A stretch of DNA of 64,000 nucleotides from Labia minor (lineage: Eukaryota > Arthropoda > Insecta > Dermaptera > Spongiphoridae), in contig OY720349.1 in the NCBI GenBank assembly GCA_963082975.1, forward strand, positions 49,023,962 to 49,087,961, given 5' to 3'. Made by a program: the position numbers and the translations under genes. Below the pieces are notes generated by a model that was given only the letters and a program-made list of their open reading frames with translations, was not told the origin of the DNA and searched no databases. This document shows positions 47,240 to 57,454 of the stretch, one piece after another; the stretch's first letter is position 1, and each line of letters begins with the position of its first letter.

Positions 47240-48260
47240 TTCATGATTTATCTAAATGACATTTGAACGATTGGAATGACGTAGGTCGTTGGGTGGCGGA
47301 GGAGTGAGGGTTGAGTGGGAAAGTGGAGTGAGGATGGCAATTGATAGATGTATGTGTGTGACGTTGGGCGCTTGGAAATTTGCACCTGACAGATCATTAA
47401 GGTGTGGTAGGTGAGAGAAGAAAAAATCTTTCGATATTTCATCCATTAAATCAATTCATTTGGATTGATTTCTTAATTCAGTTTTAAGAGAATTGAATTA
47501 AACACCCACACATAAATAATTTTTATTGCATCTCATAAATTATTCACATTCCAATAACATCTAAGATAGAAATTAATTAAAACTATTTAAATAAGAATTA
47601 ATTATAATAATTTTGTATTTAAAAAAAAAAAAGAAAATTTGAAATTAACTTTGGGGTGGAATAAACTATGTAGATGGTTGGATGCAATTTTACATTATTT
47701 ATTAGAAAAGTTTCGATCATTTGATGAGAGAAGTTTCGATTTTATTAATTATGCTCATCTTTCATTCCTCGGTGACCGGAAGTGGTTTGTGAATTGGTGG
47801 TCGAGAGAATCGGATGAGAAGTGGCGATGGCCGCGCGCCAAATGTCCAAGAAATCCAATCCGCTCTTTTGTTAATAAAGAGTAGATGTAAAAAAAAAAAG
47901 AATAAATGAGTAGAAAAGAGAAAATGAAAAACGAAGTTCCAAAAGGAGTGCAGGGATGAGTAAAAAAGATGAGGTATGAGGGTGCATTTTTCATTTAATT
48001 CAATTTTCATTTTGGATTTTTAATGTAGATTGAAAAGGAATGGTGACGCGATAAGAGTTATGGTTGTTGACTCTGGCCAAGAACGTGCGTTATTTTATTT
48101 GTTATTTGAACAGGCAGGGCGGAAGGAGCTGGCCGTGACAGTGTTTGGTTGCTGACGCCACTTGCAGGTGGTGCAGTTAGCGGGAGATTAATTAGAGGGG
48201 TGCAGTGTTGAGGTACACAGTTCTCAGAATTCTAAGACACTCACACACTAAGCATCAACA
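47240..48260. other. Cluster of GC-richer islands
   Basis: Three blocks (47240-47420, 47740-47990, 48040-48260) alternate with AT-rich DNA. Overlapping frames on both strands (64-82 codons) show no domain. Words such as 'gatggccgcgcgccaaatgt' and 'ctgacgccacttgcaggtgg' (the latter with an E-box CAGGTG) suggest regulatory DNA. 46985-47240 is AT-rich with a (TA)n tract near 47154-47174. Confidence 0.3.
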
Positions 48261-48447
48261 CATATCACATGTCAGCTCGAAATTAGGAACATCATTAATA
48301 AACAGAATTTGACTTATGCAGATTAGACAGTTATCAAATGAAATTAAATATAAATTTAATATTTCATTTAAATAATCTGACTATAGTTTTGATTTTTACT
48401 TTCCATTTTATTTATTTAATTTATATTATAAGAAAAACTATATATCA

Positions 48448-49094
48448 TTTTTACCGACCGACGATAGTAAGGGAGGTATTGTTTTCACACCAAATTTCAC
48501 ATGTGGAGATTTTTACAAATCTCCACGAATCATGCATTTTCTAAACAGAAAAAAGTATTTTTAGCATGATGTCTGTCCGTCCGTCTGTCCGTCCGTCTGT
48601 CCGTCCGTCCGTATAGATGTGTACAGCCTGAACGGCTCAACCGATTTTGATGAAATTTGGTATATTTACTTAATGCATCAGTGGGATGAATTGATCAACT
48701 TTTGGTGCAATTCCGGAAACCGGAAGTGGTAGTATTAGCGATCGACGATAGGAAGGAAAGGGTTATTTTCACACCAAAGGAGATTTTTTTATATATCACC
48801 ACGAATCATGCACTTTGTATTGGTTTTATCCTCGAGAAAAATCATATTTATTAGTTTTTTCTTGATTTAAAATTATATGACGTCATCCAGCCATTCATGA
48901 CGTCACAGCCTGGTCTTGCATATATATTATAAATAAAATAAAATTAAAAATGTTTATATTTATTATTTATGTATGCCTATCTGTTTTTTATTACATTAAT
49001 AGATATATGAAAATTATTTGAAATTGTTTCTGTAGCTGGAAATTAATTTATTTCAAACCGTCGGTCGGTTCGGACCTGGCCACAGGTCAACTTA
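48448..49094 (-). mobile_element. GTTGACC repeat, copy 6
   Basis: Full-length reversed copy from TTTTTACCGACCGACGATAG to CCACAGGTCAACTTA. It has both CRE palindromes and an extended GTCC/GTCT minisatellite at about 48571-48612. It is arranged head to head with copy 7. Confidence 0.92.
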
Positions 49095-49097
49095 TTA

Positions 49098-49649
49098 ATA
49101 TATAATGTAAAAAACAGATAGGCATACATAAATAATAAATATAAACATTTTTAATTTTATTTTATTTATAATATATATGCAAGACCAGGCTGTGACGTCA
49201 TGAATAGCTGGATAACGTCATATAATTTTAAATCAATAAAAACATAATGAAGATAATTTTTCCCGAGGATAAAACCAATACAAAGTGCATGATTCTTGGT
49301 GATATATAAAAAAATCTCCTCATGTGAAATTTGGTGTGAAAATAACCCTTCCCTTCCTATCGTCGATCGCTAATACTACCACTTCCGGTTTCCGGATTTG
49401 CACCAAAAGTTGATCAATTCATCCCACTGAAGCATTAAGTAAATATACCAAATTTCATCAAAATCGGTTGAGCCGTTCAGGCTGTACACATCTATACGGA
49501 CGGACAGACAGACGGACAGACGGACAGACATCATGCTAAAAATACTTTTTTCTGTTAAGAAAATGCATGATTCGTGGAGATATGTAAAAATCTGCACATG
49601 TGAAATGTGGTGTGAAAACAATACCCTTACTATCGTGGTTCGGTAAAAA
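49098..49649 (+). mobile_element. GTTGACC repeat, copy 7, 5'-truncated
   Basis: Begins within the family sequence ('ataatgtaaaaaacagatag'), lacking roughly the first 110 bases, and runs to TTCGGTAAAAA. The first CRE is intact and the second is mutated (TAACGTCA). With copy 6 it forms an inverted repeat with arms of about 550 bp around 49095. Confidence 0.9.
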
Positions 49650-49734
49650 TTTACTTATATAGAGATAAAAAAAAATAAAAATATTGATAGAGAATTTAAA
49701 AATATATTATTTTGATTTTAGATATAGTTAGACC

Positions 49735-49947
49735 TTATTTATTATGATATAAAAATATTTCTATTATCGAAATGTTGTTAGTCAATAAATAAACGGTGTT
49801 CTGGGAACGATTATAAGCCATGACAGGGATGATTTCATTGAAATGGGCAGACCATTTACTATAAAGATAAACTGCCTTGGAACGGCGCCTGAGCGATTGC
49901 AGCTGCTCTTCTTTTTCTAGTAATGCTATCTCCTTCGCAGAAACCAT
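49735..49947 (-). CDS. Unrecognised 70-aa ORF, possible exon
   Basis: Starts with ATG in a good context (agaATGG) and reads MVSAKEIALLEKEEQLQSLR then RRSKAVYLYSKWSAHFNEII and PVMAYNRSQNTVYLL before drifting into AT-rich residues near the stop. The first 55 residues are protein-like: an acidic/basic helix with Leu heptad spacing, then an aromatic-rich segment. I recognise no family, and no clear splice sites bracket it. It may be an exon of a host gene, a retro-copy fragment, or chance. Confidence 0.35.
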   Translation of the reverse strand: MVSAKEIALLEKEEQLQSLRRRSKAVYLYSKWSAHFNEIIPVMAYNRSQNTVYLLTNNISIIEIFLYHNK

Positions 49948-50479
49948 TCTTTTCACATCTCTTGCTTGCTTATTTTTGTTTTGTTTTTTAGACTATAGTT
50001 TTTTTATATATATTCCATTTTACTTTCACATTTTAAATGTTAAATCAATCAATTTATTCCTGAAAGTATTTTTTATTTATAAAAAAATTTAGTGACTTCA
50101 AAAACAAGAAATAAATTTCAAAAATATTTATGTATATAGTTTGAAAAATACATTTAAAATTTAGCCCCTTTAACAAATTATTTATTTTTATTTTGATAAC
50201 AAATATTAAATATAGAGTATATAATAATTATTTATAATTAAGATTAAAACATATTTTTTTTATTCATAATTGAGTCGTTTTTAAAATAGAAGATTAATTA
50301 ATGTAAGTTATTGACATGCAAACTTCGTTTCCTTCCGTAATAGATTTATTATTAGAGTTTGAAGGGTCAAAATCCTAGCTCAGTCAACATTAATCACGAT
50401 CGTAACATTTGAAGTTGTGGCTAGATGGATATTACAACAATATGATTACCTTGAGATTTGGACAACTTGCGAACTATAA

Positions 50480-50810
50480 TACAATCGAGCTATCGAATGG
50501 ATTCAAATAATAAATTAAAAGTATATTCCATCACAATTCCTAAATATATCGTTTCTACTTTAGAATTTGAAAATGTAGAACAATTTAAATACTTAGGTTC
50601 TGTAATCACGAGGATAATAATATTCGAGAAGAATTTAAATTGAGATTTCAGGGCACTTGGCTAGAATGGGAGAGGAAAGAATGGAGAAAAATATATTGGT
50701 GGGGAGACCGATTGGGAAACGTCCCTTGGAAGACGCGATGGGTAGACAATGTAGGAAGGAACATAAGAGAGATAGGAGAGGGTAAGAGTTGGATGGTTGT
50801 GGCTAAATTA
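50480..50810 (+). pseudogene. RTE-like pol relic, third copy, internally deleted
   Basis: From about 50490 the frame contains KVYSITIPKYIVSTLEFENV then EQFKYLGSVITR, after which frameshifts occur. It then jumps to the 'GTWLEWERK' region (GHVARM block) and text matching 'RPIGKRP..RRDG', 'VDNVG' and 'GEGKSWMVVA', ending near 50806. Compared with the 6.6-kb copy, about 300 bp between the 'NIREEFK' and 'GHVARM' blocks is missing. There is no Helitron tail here. Confidence 0.72.
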
Positions 50811-51359
50811 TATTAAATTTAAGTAATAATTTAAAGTGTTAGATTTTTAATAAATTATAATATTTAGAAATAAATAAAAGAAAATATAAGTATATTAATT
50901 TATTATACATTATTATTCTAAATTTTATCTTATTTAATATTGATTAAAATTGATTGAATAATTGTAACTACAATCAAATTTAATTTTTATTCCTACAGTA
51001 TTATATCATTATAAACAAACATAAGTAGAGCTTAAATATTTGATTAGCTTATATTTGACAATAAGCAAAAAGTTAATATTTTTATACTACCTTGGGAAAG
51101 GTCCATTAAAGAATTTTCATCGAGGAAGATGAGAAAATCATTTCCAACGATTAATATGTAAATGAGTCGCTAAATCCAAATTAAATTAAGAAATCTATCT
51201 CAGGTTTAAATGGAAATTTCCATTTTCTATTCGATTTACGTTTAAACTTTTATCTAAATTGAATCATAAAATTTCCATTCTAATAATATTCGCTTATCAA
51301 TTAGCGATTCAATATTGAATCACAATTAATGGCCATGTTATCTGATAATTTTCAATTAA

Positions 51360-51670
51360 ATCAATACCATCAAGGGTGAGAGATTGGTATCATCACTACT
51401 CGGATATAGATATTGACTGCATCGGCTGTTGTTCTCTCAAATCGGAGGAAGGAGGGAGAAGGGGATTACGGGAATAAGTTTGTTTGTAGTGGGCAAGGCG
51501 ACCATTAATTGACCCTCAAACTATATGGCTCATTATCAAGACAAACCTGCATCCATCAGAGGTCTCGTCAACAATAGAGCAATCACATCAGGAACACTGA
51601 CTCCATATATGGGTAACATTATTGAAAGCCACTAATTAAACTACGCCTCCCATTAACGGGGTATCAATAA
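51360..51670. other. GC-richer island, candidate regulatory DNA
   Basis: Composition is clearly above background. Contains homeodomain-like 'ccactaattaaactacg', 'ggctcattatcaagac' and 'ggcaaggcgaccattaattg'. No significant open frame. 50815-51360 and 51670-51955 are AT-rich. Confidence 0.35.
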
Positions 51671-51956
51671 TATTAAAAATAACAAATAGAAAATTTTAAT
51701 TAGCACTTGGTGAGTCAATTTTCTAAAATTGACATTTCATAAATAATTTGAAAAAGTAAATATAAATATATTTCTACAATCTTCAAACATTTTTTTATTT
51801 CATAACTAGAAAATAAAATTATAATAAAATAGGTATAGCATAATATAGTATAAGAAAATTAATATAAACAAATATTAATAATCGTAATTTTAAAAATCAT
51901 ACTTATTATAAATAAATCCTTATATATAATTATCTTCTACAAGTTATTATAACAGT

Positions 51957-53212
51957 AAACAATGTAAACTTTAACGAGACTAAGGATTTTTTAGCGAAGA
52001 ATGATATAAAGTGGAATTTTATTCCACCTTATAGTCCTAATTTCGGAGAGTTATGTAAAGTTGGGGTTAAATCAGCTAAATTTCATTTAAAAATAATTAT
52101 TGGAAAAACCTATTTAACAGTTATGGAATTGTCAACATTATTCAAGTAGAGCAATACTTAACTCCAGGCCAATCACTTCCTTAAATACCGATATAGATTC
52201 ACTGGATTTCTTAACCCCGGGACATTTTCTGATAGGAACCCCATTAAGTCAATTACCTTTAGAAAACAACCCCAGTATGACATCAAATTGAATTATCGTT
52301 TTAAATTAGGTAACAAAATGTTTAATCTATTTTGGAAAAAGTGGTCAACATGACTATTTAAAAACTTTGCAACAGAGATACAAAGGAAAGAAAAAACAAA
52401 TCTTAGTAACAGAAAACCAAGTCGTTTTGGTCCATGAAAGGGGGATGTTACCAAACCAATGGTTGCTAGGAAAGATTTTACAATTACATCCTGGAAATGA
52501 CAATGTAGTTAGGGTGGTAACGTTAAAAACTAATAAGTTGACCTGTGGCCAGGTCCGAACCGACCGACGGTTTGAAATAAATTAATTTCCAGCTACAGAA
52601 ACAATTTCAAATAATTTTAATATATCTATTAATGTAATAAAAAACAGATAGGCATATAACATAAATATTTTTAATTTTATTTTATTTATAATATATATGT
52701 AAGACCAGGCTGTGACGTCATGAATGGCTGGATGACGTCATATAATTTTAATTAAGAAAAAACTAATAAAGATGATTTTTCTCGAGTATAAAACCAATGC
52801 AAAGTGAATGATTCGTGATGATATGTAAAAAATATCTTCTTGTAAAATTTGGTGTGAAAATAACCCTTTCCTTCCTATCGTCGATCGCTAATACTACCAC
52901 TTCCGGTTTCCGGATTTGCACCAAAAGTTGATCAATTCATCCCACTGATGCATTAAGTAAATATACCAAATTTCATCAAAATCCGTTCAGCCGTTCAGGC
53001 TGTACGCATCTGTACGGACTGACGGACAGACATCATGCTAAATATACTTTTTTCTGTTAAGAAAATGCATGATTCGTGGAGATATGTAAAAATCTCCACA
53101 TGTGAAATTTGGTGTGAAAACAATACCTCCCTTACTATCGTCGCTCGGTAAAAATGGAGAAATTGAACGGCCAGTAAGCAAGCTAGTTCCTCTTCCTATT
53201 GAATCATGAATA
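51957..53212 (+). pseudogene. BEL/Pao pol, integrase C-terminal relic, interrupted
   Basis: Decayed coding sequence reads KNDIKWNFIPPYSPNFGELC then KVGVKSAKFHLK (51990-52090), the BEL/Pao integrase core. The family's catalytic Glu block 'GLWEAGVKS' has become GELCKVGVKS, so the catalytic acid is lost. Later pieces are LTPGQSLP, GTPLSQLPLENNP, FWKKWST, QQRYKGKKKQILVTENQVVL, then WLLGKILQLHPGNDNVVRVV and TLKTN. A 621-bp GTTGACC repeat (52534-53154) interrupts. After it the frame resumes GEIERPVSKLVPLPIES and a stop near 53208. Multiple frameshifts occur upstream of 52350. Confidence 0.88.
52534..53154 (+). mobile_element. GTTGACC repeat, copy 8, inserted in BEL pol
   Basis: From TAAGTTGACCTGTGGCCAG to TCGCTCGGTAAAAA. 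Removing it restores the reading order TLKTN|GEIERPV of BEL pol, so both ends are defined to within an A/T run. Both CRE palindromes and the ETS-pair block are intact. The minisatellite is short in this copy (about 53016-53030). Confidence 0.95.
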
Positions 53213-53347
53213 ATCGAATTACTTTATTAACTCGTAAATTTAATAATAATATTTTTAATCCTGGTAGTAGCATTAAGACTGAATCCCATTCCATTTGAAG
53301 GGTGGTTTTCAAAATTCACGAAAGTGTTTAGAGAATCGGGGTTCTCT

Positions 53348-53400
53348 AAAAAGGGGGGAGTTATGTTTGTGCAAAATCAAAAATCTCGTATTTTGTATTT
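53348..53400 (+). promoter_or_regulatory. BEL/Pao polypurine tract and start of 3' LTR
   Basis: AAAAAGGGGGGAG at 53348-53360 is a polypurine tract about 140 bp past the pol stop. The next TG, at 53364, starts TGTTTGTGCAAAATCAAAAA, plausibly the 3' LTR. The LTR end is not evident and no 5' LTR is in the window. Confidence 0.6.
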
Positions 53401-53520
53401 TGTATTTAAAAAAAATCAGAATATATAGAAAGTGAGATAAACATTCATAAGATGAAGTAATTGACTACCTTTATAAAATTATATATAACTGGCAACTCTC
53501 GTTGAAACATTTTATTTATG

Positions 53521-53820
53521 TGTAAATTCAATCTGAAAACTTTTCTTTTACATCTTCAATCTATAATTGGAAAAGAAAATTAATAATAAAATTAAAAGCT
53601 AAAGAAAAGTTATTAAAAATACCAGGTTTTATGTTTCAGGAAAAGTTTTTTCTATTAAACTTTATGATCCTTTCGACAATTAAGTCATCATCAGATGTTT
53701 TTACTCTACTATAGTACTAGTTTTTCTTTTTGTTTTTAATTTATCTAATTGTTCCTGAAATTTTCTTTTTCATTTATAAATCGAAAATTGTTAAAAAAAA
53801 GTTTTCAGGTTGAATTTACA
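53521..53820. repeat. Inverted-repeat pair enclosing a hammerhead-like motif
   Basis: TGTAAATTCAATCTGAAAAC (53521) is inverted as GTTTTCAGGTTGAATTTACA (to 53820), one mismatch in 20. Between them the minus strand at 53671-53694 reads CTGATGA, then TGACTTAATTGTC, then GAAA, resembling a hammerhead ribozyme core (CUGAUGA...GAAA), although stem II would need a bulge. Penelope-like elements carry such motifs at their ends; here the assignment is tentative. Confidence 0.4.
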
Positions 53821-53836
53821 AAATCTTTATAAAATA

Positions 53837-54455
53837 CACCTATCCCCCGATTTACACGGTAGATACGTTCCTGAGAAAAACGTGTAAATCGAAAATTGAA
53901 AATTTTCAAGTCAAAACCGTGTAAATCGAAAAGCTTGCAGAAAATGCATAATTTTGCTATTTAACAGTTGTGATTTTTTTCAATATTTTTAGGTGTACAC
54001 AGAAATAAAAATAAAATGCATTGACAGGTTAAAATATGTAATATATTACGGAAACACTGTTTTTTTTATTTAATTACAATACATTAAACAGAAGAACAAA
54101 AAATAAAACCAAAGGTGTTTTATTATCCTTCATCACTATCAGAAATTACTCTCATTCTTTTTTTTTGGAATCGAAGGTTGGAATATGGAAAATTAAATCT
54201 TTCTGAAACTGTGAAACTTTCACTCAAATACAATTTTCCGTAGATAAAACTTTAATTTTATGCGAAGAAATACAGACACAGTGTGCATGTGCAGCAAGCC
54301 AGCACATAAGCTCGGGATTCCCCATGAGATGTGTACACAGTAGCATTTAGTAGAGTGCGATAAAAACAAAAAAAAAACTTATTTGGAAAACCGTGTAAAA
54401 GCGAAAACGTGTAAAACAAGTATCGTGTAAATCGGGGGGGGGGGGGGGATAGGTG
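53837..54455. mobile_element. Tigger/pogo-type MITE, 619 bp
   Basis: The termini CACCTATCCCCCGATTTACA (53837) and its inverted partner (to 54455) are flanked by TA (53835-53836 and 54456-54457). Just inside is 'ggtagatacgttcctgagaa', a Tigger-style subterminal sequence, and 'cgtgtaaatcg' recurs several times. The right end has a run of 15 G (54434-54448) where the left end has 5 C. No coding sequence above noise. Confidence 0.88.
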
Positions 54456-54779
54456 TACTAATTTAAAAATTAAAATATATCTTAAAAAGTAAAAAATAAA
54501 CAATAATTAACTAATGACAATAGATTAAAGTTCCACGTAACTATAGTAGAACGTTTTTATCATATTTATCAATACTTTTATGTATAAAATCATATTTGAC
54601 AAATAACAATAATTTTATATATATTTATGGAATAATTAATAATGGAATAATTAATAAAAGTATCTACATATTTCTAATCAGTTTGGTTTAAAAATGTATA
54701 TTTATTAAAGTTAATAATGTATTTTTCAACGATTTAGTAAAAGAAAAATAATTTTCATGAATAAATTTTATTGGGAGCC

Positions 54780-54908
54780 CCCTCCCCCTCTTCTCTTCTG
54801 TTTCTATCGCTCTCTCTCTCTCTCTCTTTAACATATTCAGAATATTACATTCTCTGTTTTAATTATTAAATATTCACTTGCCTCTATATTATAATGGTTT
54901 ATAACCTT

Positions 54909-54945
<37 letters not shown>
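54780..54945. repeat. CT and (TA)n microsatellites
   Basis: A CT tract lies at about 54811-54827 and (TA)n at 54913-54945. Both lie in otherwise AT-rich DNA (54458-55312) without a supported gene. Confidence 0.9.
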
Positions 54946-54947
<2 letters not shown>

Positions 54948-55314
54948 ATGAATATATTTTTCTGGATCAATTAACATGAATGAAATTATGGATATATAAA
55001 ATAAATTTTTTTTGATTTGTATCATATATATGAACTGTGTCATCAATATCAGATCATTTCTGACACTTAACAGATTTGCATTCTGATTTGAAAGTCATAA
55101 TATATTTTTACTGCTTTTTGATACTAAATATATATTTTAAAAATCCTCTTTAATTTTTATTATAATGCTTTAATGTTTAATTATTTATTATCATAAATTA
55201 TTTATTTAAATAAGAAAATCATTTTTAAAAAAATAAATAGAGGATAAAATGAAGATGAAGATAAAATGAAAAATTATAATTAAAATTGTTCAGCGGAGAT
55301 ATTTTTAGTAAATA

Positions 55315-56210
55315 AAGGGTGTTTCTTTTAGAGGTATATAGAACTTTAAATTTCAGTAAAACAACGATGGATTCGATTGACATGAATTTTCTTTATACGA
55401 AAGATAATCTTGTGGCATTATATTTTATATATGATTTCTGGCATATGACCGCCATGGCTGGCTCGGATTTAGTCCAATCTGGACGTCCACTTTTCGATAA
55501 CTTTTTCCAACATTTGTGGCCGTATATCGGCAATAACACGGCGAATGTTGTCTTCCAAATGGTCAAGCGTTTGTGGCTTATCCGCATAGACCAATGACTT
55601 TACATAGCCCCACAGAAAGTAGTCTAGCGGTGTTAAATCACAAGATCTTGGAGGCCAATTCACAGGTCCAAAACATGAAATTAGGCGGTCACCAAACGTG
55701 TCTTTCAATAAATCGATTGTGGCACGAGCTGTGTGACATGTTGCGCCGTCTTGTTGGAACCACAGCTCCTGGACATCATGGTTGTTCAATTCAGGAATGA
55801 AAAAGTTAGTAATCATGGTCCTATACCGATCACCATTCGGGTCTTCCTCAATGCTACGCTCTACAGTAGCAATAGCTTCTTCTGTACGCACCGTACGGCG
55901 TCTCTGGGGATGCGAGTTATCAATAAGAGTAAACGTGGTGCGAAAACGTTCCATGGTTAATCGAATTAACTGCTCTGATGGACGATTTTGTCGACGATAA
56001 AATGGACGTAGTGCACGATACGTATTCCGCACAGAACCATTATTTTCGAAATAAAATTGCACTATTTGCAAGCGTTGTTCAGGCGTGAGTCTATTCATGA
56101 TAAATTGCTAAGCCAAACTGAGAATAAATCACTTGACAGCTGTTAAATCGGTCGTCAACTTGAACAGTAATGCCAACTTAAAGTTCTATACCTCGAAAAA
56201 AAACACCCTT
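55315..56210 (-). mobile_element. Mariner-like element, internally deleted (896 bp)
   Basis: The ends AAGGGTGTTTCTTTTAGAGG and, inverted at 56210, AAGGGTGTTTTTTTTCGAGG match over about 38 bp with a few differences. TA flanks both sides (55313-55314 and 56211-56212). Autonomous relatives are about 1.3 kb, so about 400 bp is missing from the middle. The flanking terminal repeats remain usable in principle, so it could be moved in trans by a related transposase. Confidence 0.93.
55469..56098 (-). CDS. Truncated mariner transposase, 209 aa, in-frame deletion
   Basis: An open frame with a genuine ATG (MNRLTPEQRLQIVQFYFENN). Residues about 1-70 match the N-terminal helix-turn-helix of mariner-like transposases. 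At about residues 87-91 (EEDPNGDRYR) the frame jumps directly to the region after the first catalytic Asp. Residues about 113-123 (WFQQDGATCHT) carry the second Asp (117), and about 151-164 (RSCDLTPLDYFLWG) the third. The family is usually about 340-350 aa; here the second half of the DNA-binding domain and the first catalytic Asp are missing, so the product cannot catalyse transposition. The frame is nevertheless intact, so a short DNA-binding protein could still be made. Confidence 0.93.
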   Translation of the reverse strand: MNRLTPEQRLQIVQFYFENNGSVRNTYRALRPFYRRQNRPSEQLIRLTMERFRTTFTLIDNSHPQRRRTVRTEEAIATVERSIEEDPNGDRYRTMITNFFIPELNNHDVQELWFQQDGATCHTARATIDLLKDTFGDRLISCFGPVNWPPRSCDLTPLDYFLWGYVKSLVYADKPQTLDHLEDNIRRVIADIRPQMLEKVIEKWTSRLD

Positions 56211-56212
56211 TA

Positions 56213-56760
56213 TTAATGTTTTTAATAAGACTTCTAATCAATTAGTTATTTAAATGTGGTTCAGTTTGAATAAAATGAATTTTATATACTGAGGTTAATA
56301 TTTACTTAGTATTGTTTACAGTGAAAATGATTTGCATTGCAGTAAGTTTTTTTTTTAAATTATCATAATTAATTTGGTCTACAATTCACTATAATATTTA
56401 TAAATTTTAAATCCTATATATAAATATATATATAATTGTAAATAATATATTTTTAAAAATAATGATTTTAAAATTACTCTTAAGAATTTAAATTCTTTCA
56501 ATCAATCATACACTTCTTTTATTTCAAAATATTCATACAGTATCCATATTTAACAATAAATGAGAGAGAAATTTAAAATATTAATTTGAATTTGTGAATT
56601 AATAATTGTTATTGACTATTTTTTAATTTAAATATTATTATTTTTTTTAATTTTACCTCAAAAATTATATTCAAAAGTCACAAGCTACTTTTTATCTTTT
56701 TCCTTTATTTGTAAAGAGGATGTTATAAAAACCATTAAATAGGATGATAAAACTGAAATT
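56213..56760. other. AT-rich spacer
   Basis: No supported feature. Confidence 0.6.
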
Positions 56761-57010
56761 GGCTAGGTGAGTTTGTCTCTGCGCTGCATCTTAAACAAGT
56801 TTTGAATGAAGGGTTCCTTCACTTCCTCCCCGGTCCCCAACAACTCCCTTCCTTCCGACCTACTCAAAGGAGTTGCCTCGTAAACCTTTAACTGTTGGCG
56901 CAAAGTTGCAAACATAGACCACAAACCGGCCATCATCTTAAACTACAGCCGTGAAGCTTTTACCGGGCGCACATGCATCAGAAATTAACCTTTCAGAGCA
57001 TATTACATGA
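56760..57010. other. GC-richer island
   Basis: Well-defined block with words such as 'ctacagccgtgaagctttta' and 'ttggcgcaaagttgcaaaca'. No long frame or recognised domain. Candidate conserved non-coding element. A 65-codon frame at 57065-57262 has no similarity I know. Confidence 0.35.
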
Positions 57011-57303
57011 ATTATTTAAAATCTTTTGCTTCTATTACGCATTTACAGCTTATAGATACTTCCATTGGATAATGATTATGGGTTATTGATAGTTATAAAG
57101 GGCAGGCAGCATCAGAAGGAATGCATGAACCATTATAGAGAAGAAAACAACTGCCAGAAAAGTTGTTTTAAAAAGTTAAAAAGGAAAAGAAACTTCAAAA
57201 TATCCAAAAATGGCATCTGTCCTATTCATGTTATTCACGTAAACAATTTCACACTAATATAAATAAAGCCTAGTTTACACGGGCTTAGTACTAGTCATTA
57301 GTT

Positions 57304-57445
57304 CAGGAGTGGGCAAATACTTTTAAGCGCGGGCCAAAATGAAATTTTCAAAATGTCTTCCGGGATGGAGGACCATATTTCGAAAACACTAATAAAAAAA
57401 AATTATCTTTTTTTAGAGACATATTGAACGAAAAATCAAAATAAG
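57304..57445 (+). mobile_element. hAT-type terminus fragments, two families abutting
   Basis: 57304 onward reads CAGGAGTGGGCAAATACTTT then 'taagcgcgggccaaaatga', a typical hAT start. From about 57368, 'ggaccatatttcgaaaacac' matches the start of the MITE at 6788. Neither has an opposite end or a target duplication here. Confidence 0.5.
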
Positions 57446-57454
57446 AGCCAACAT

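Noticed and set aside
47248..48010. Several overlapping 64-82 codon frames
   Set aside because: They overlap in alternative frames of the same islands and none shows protein-like character.
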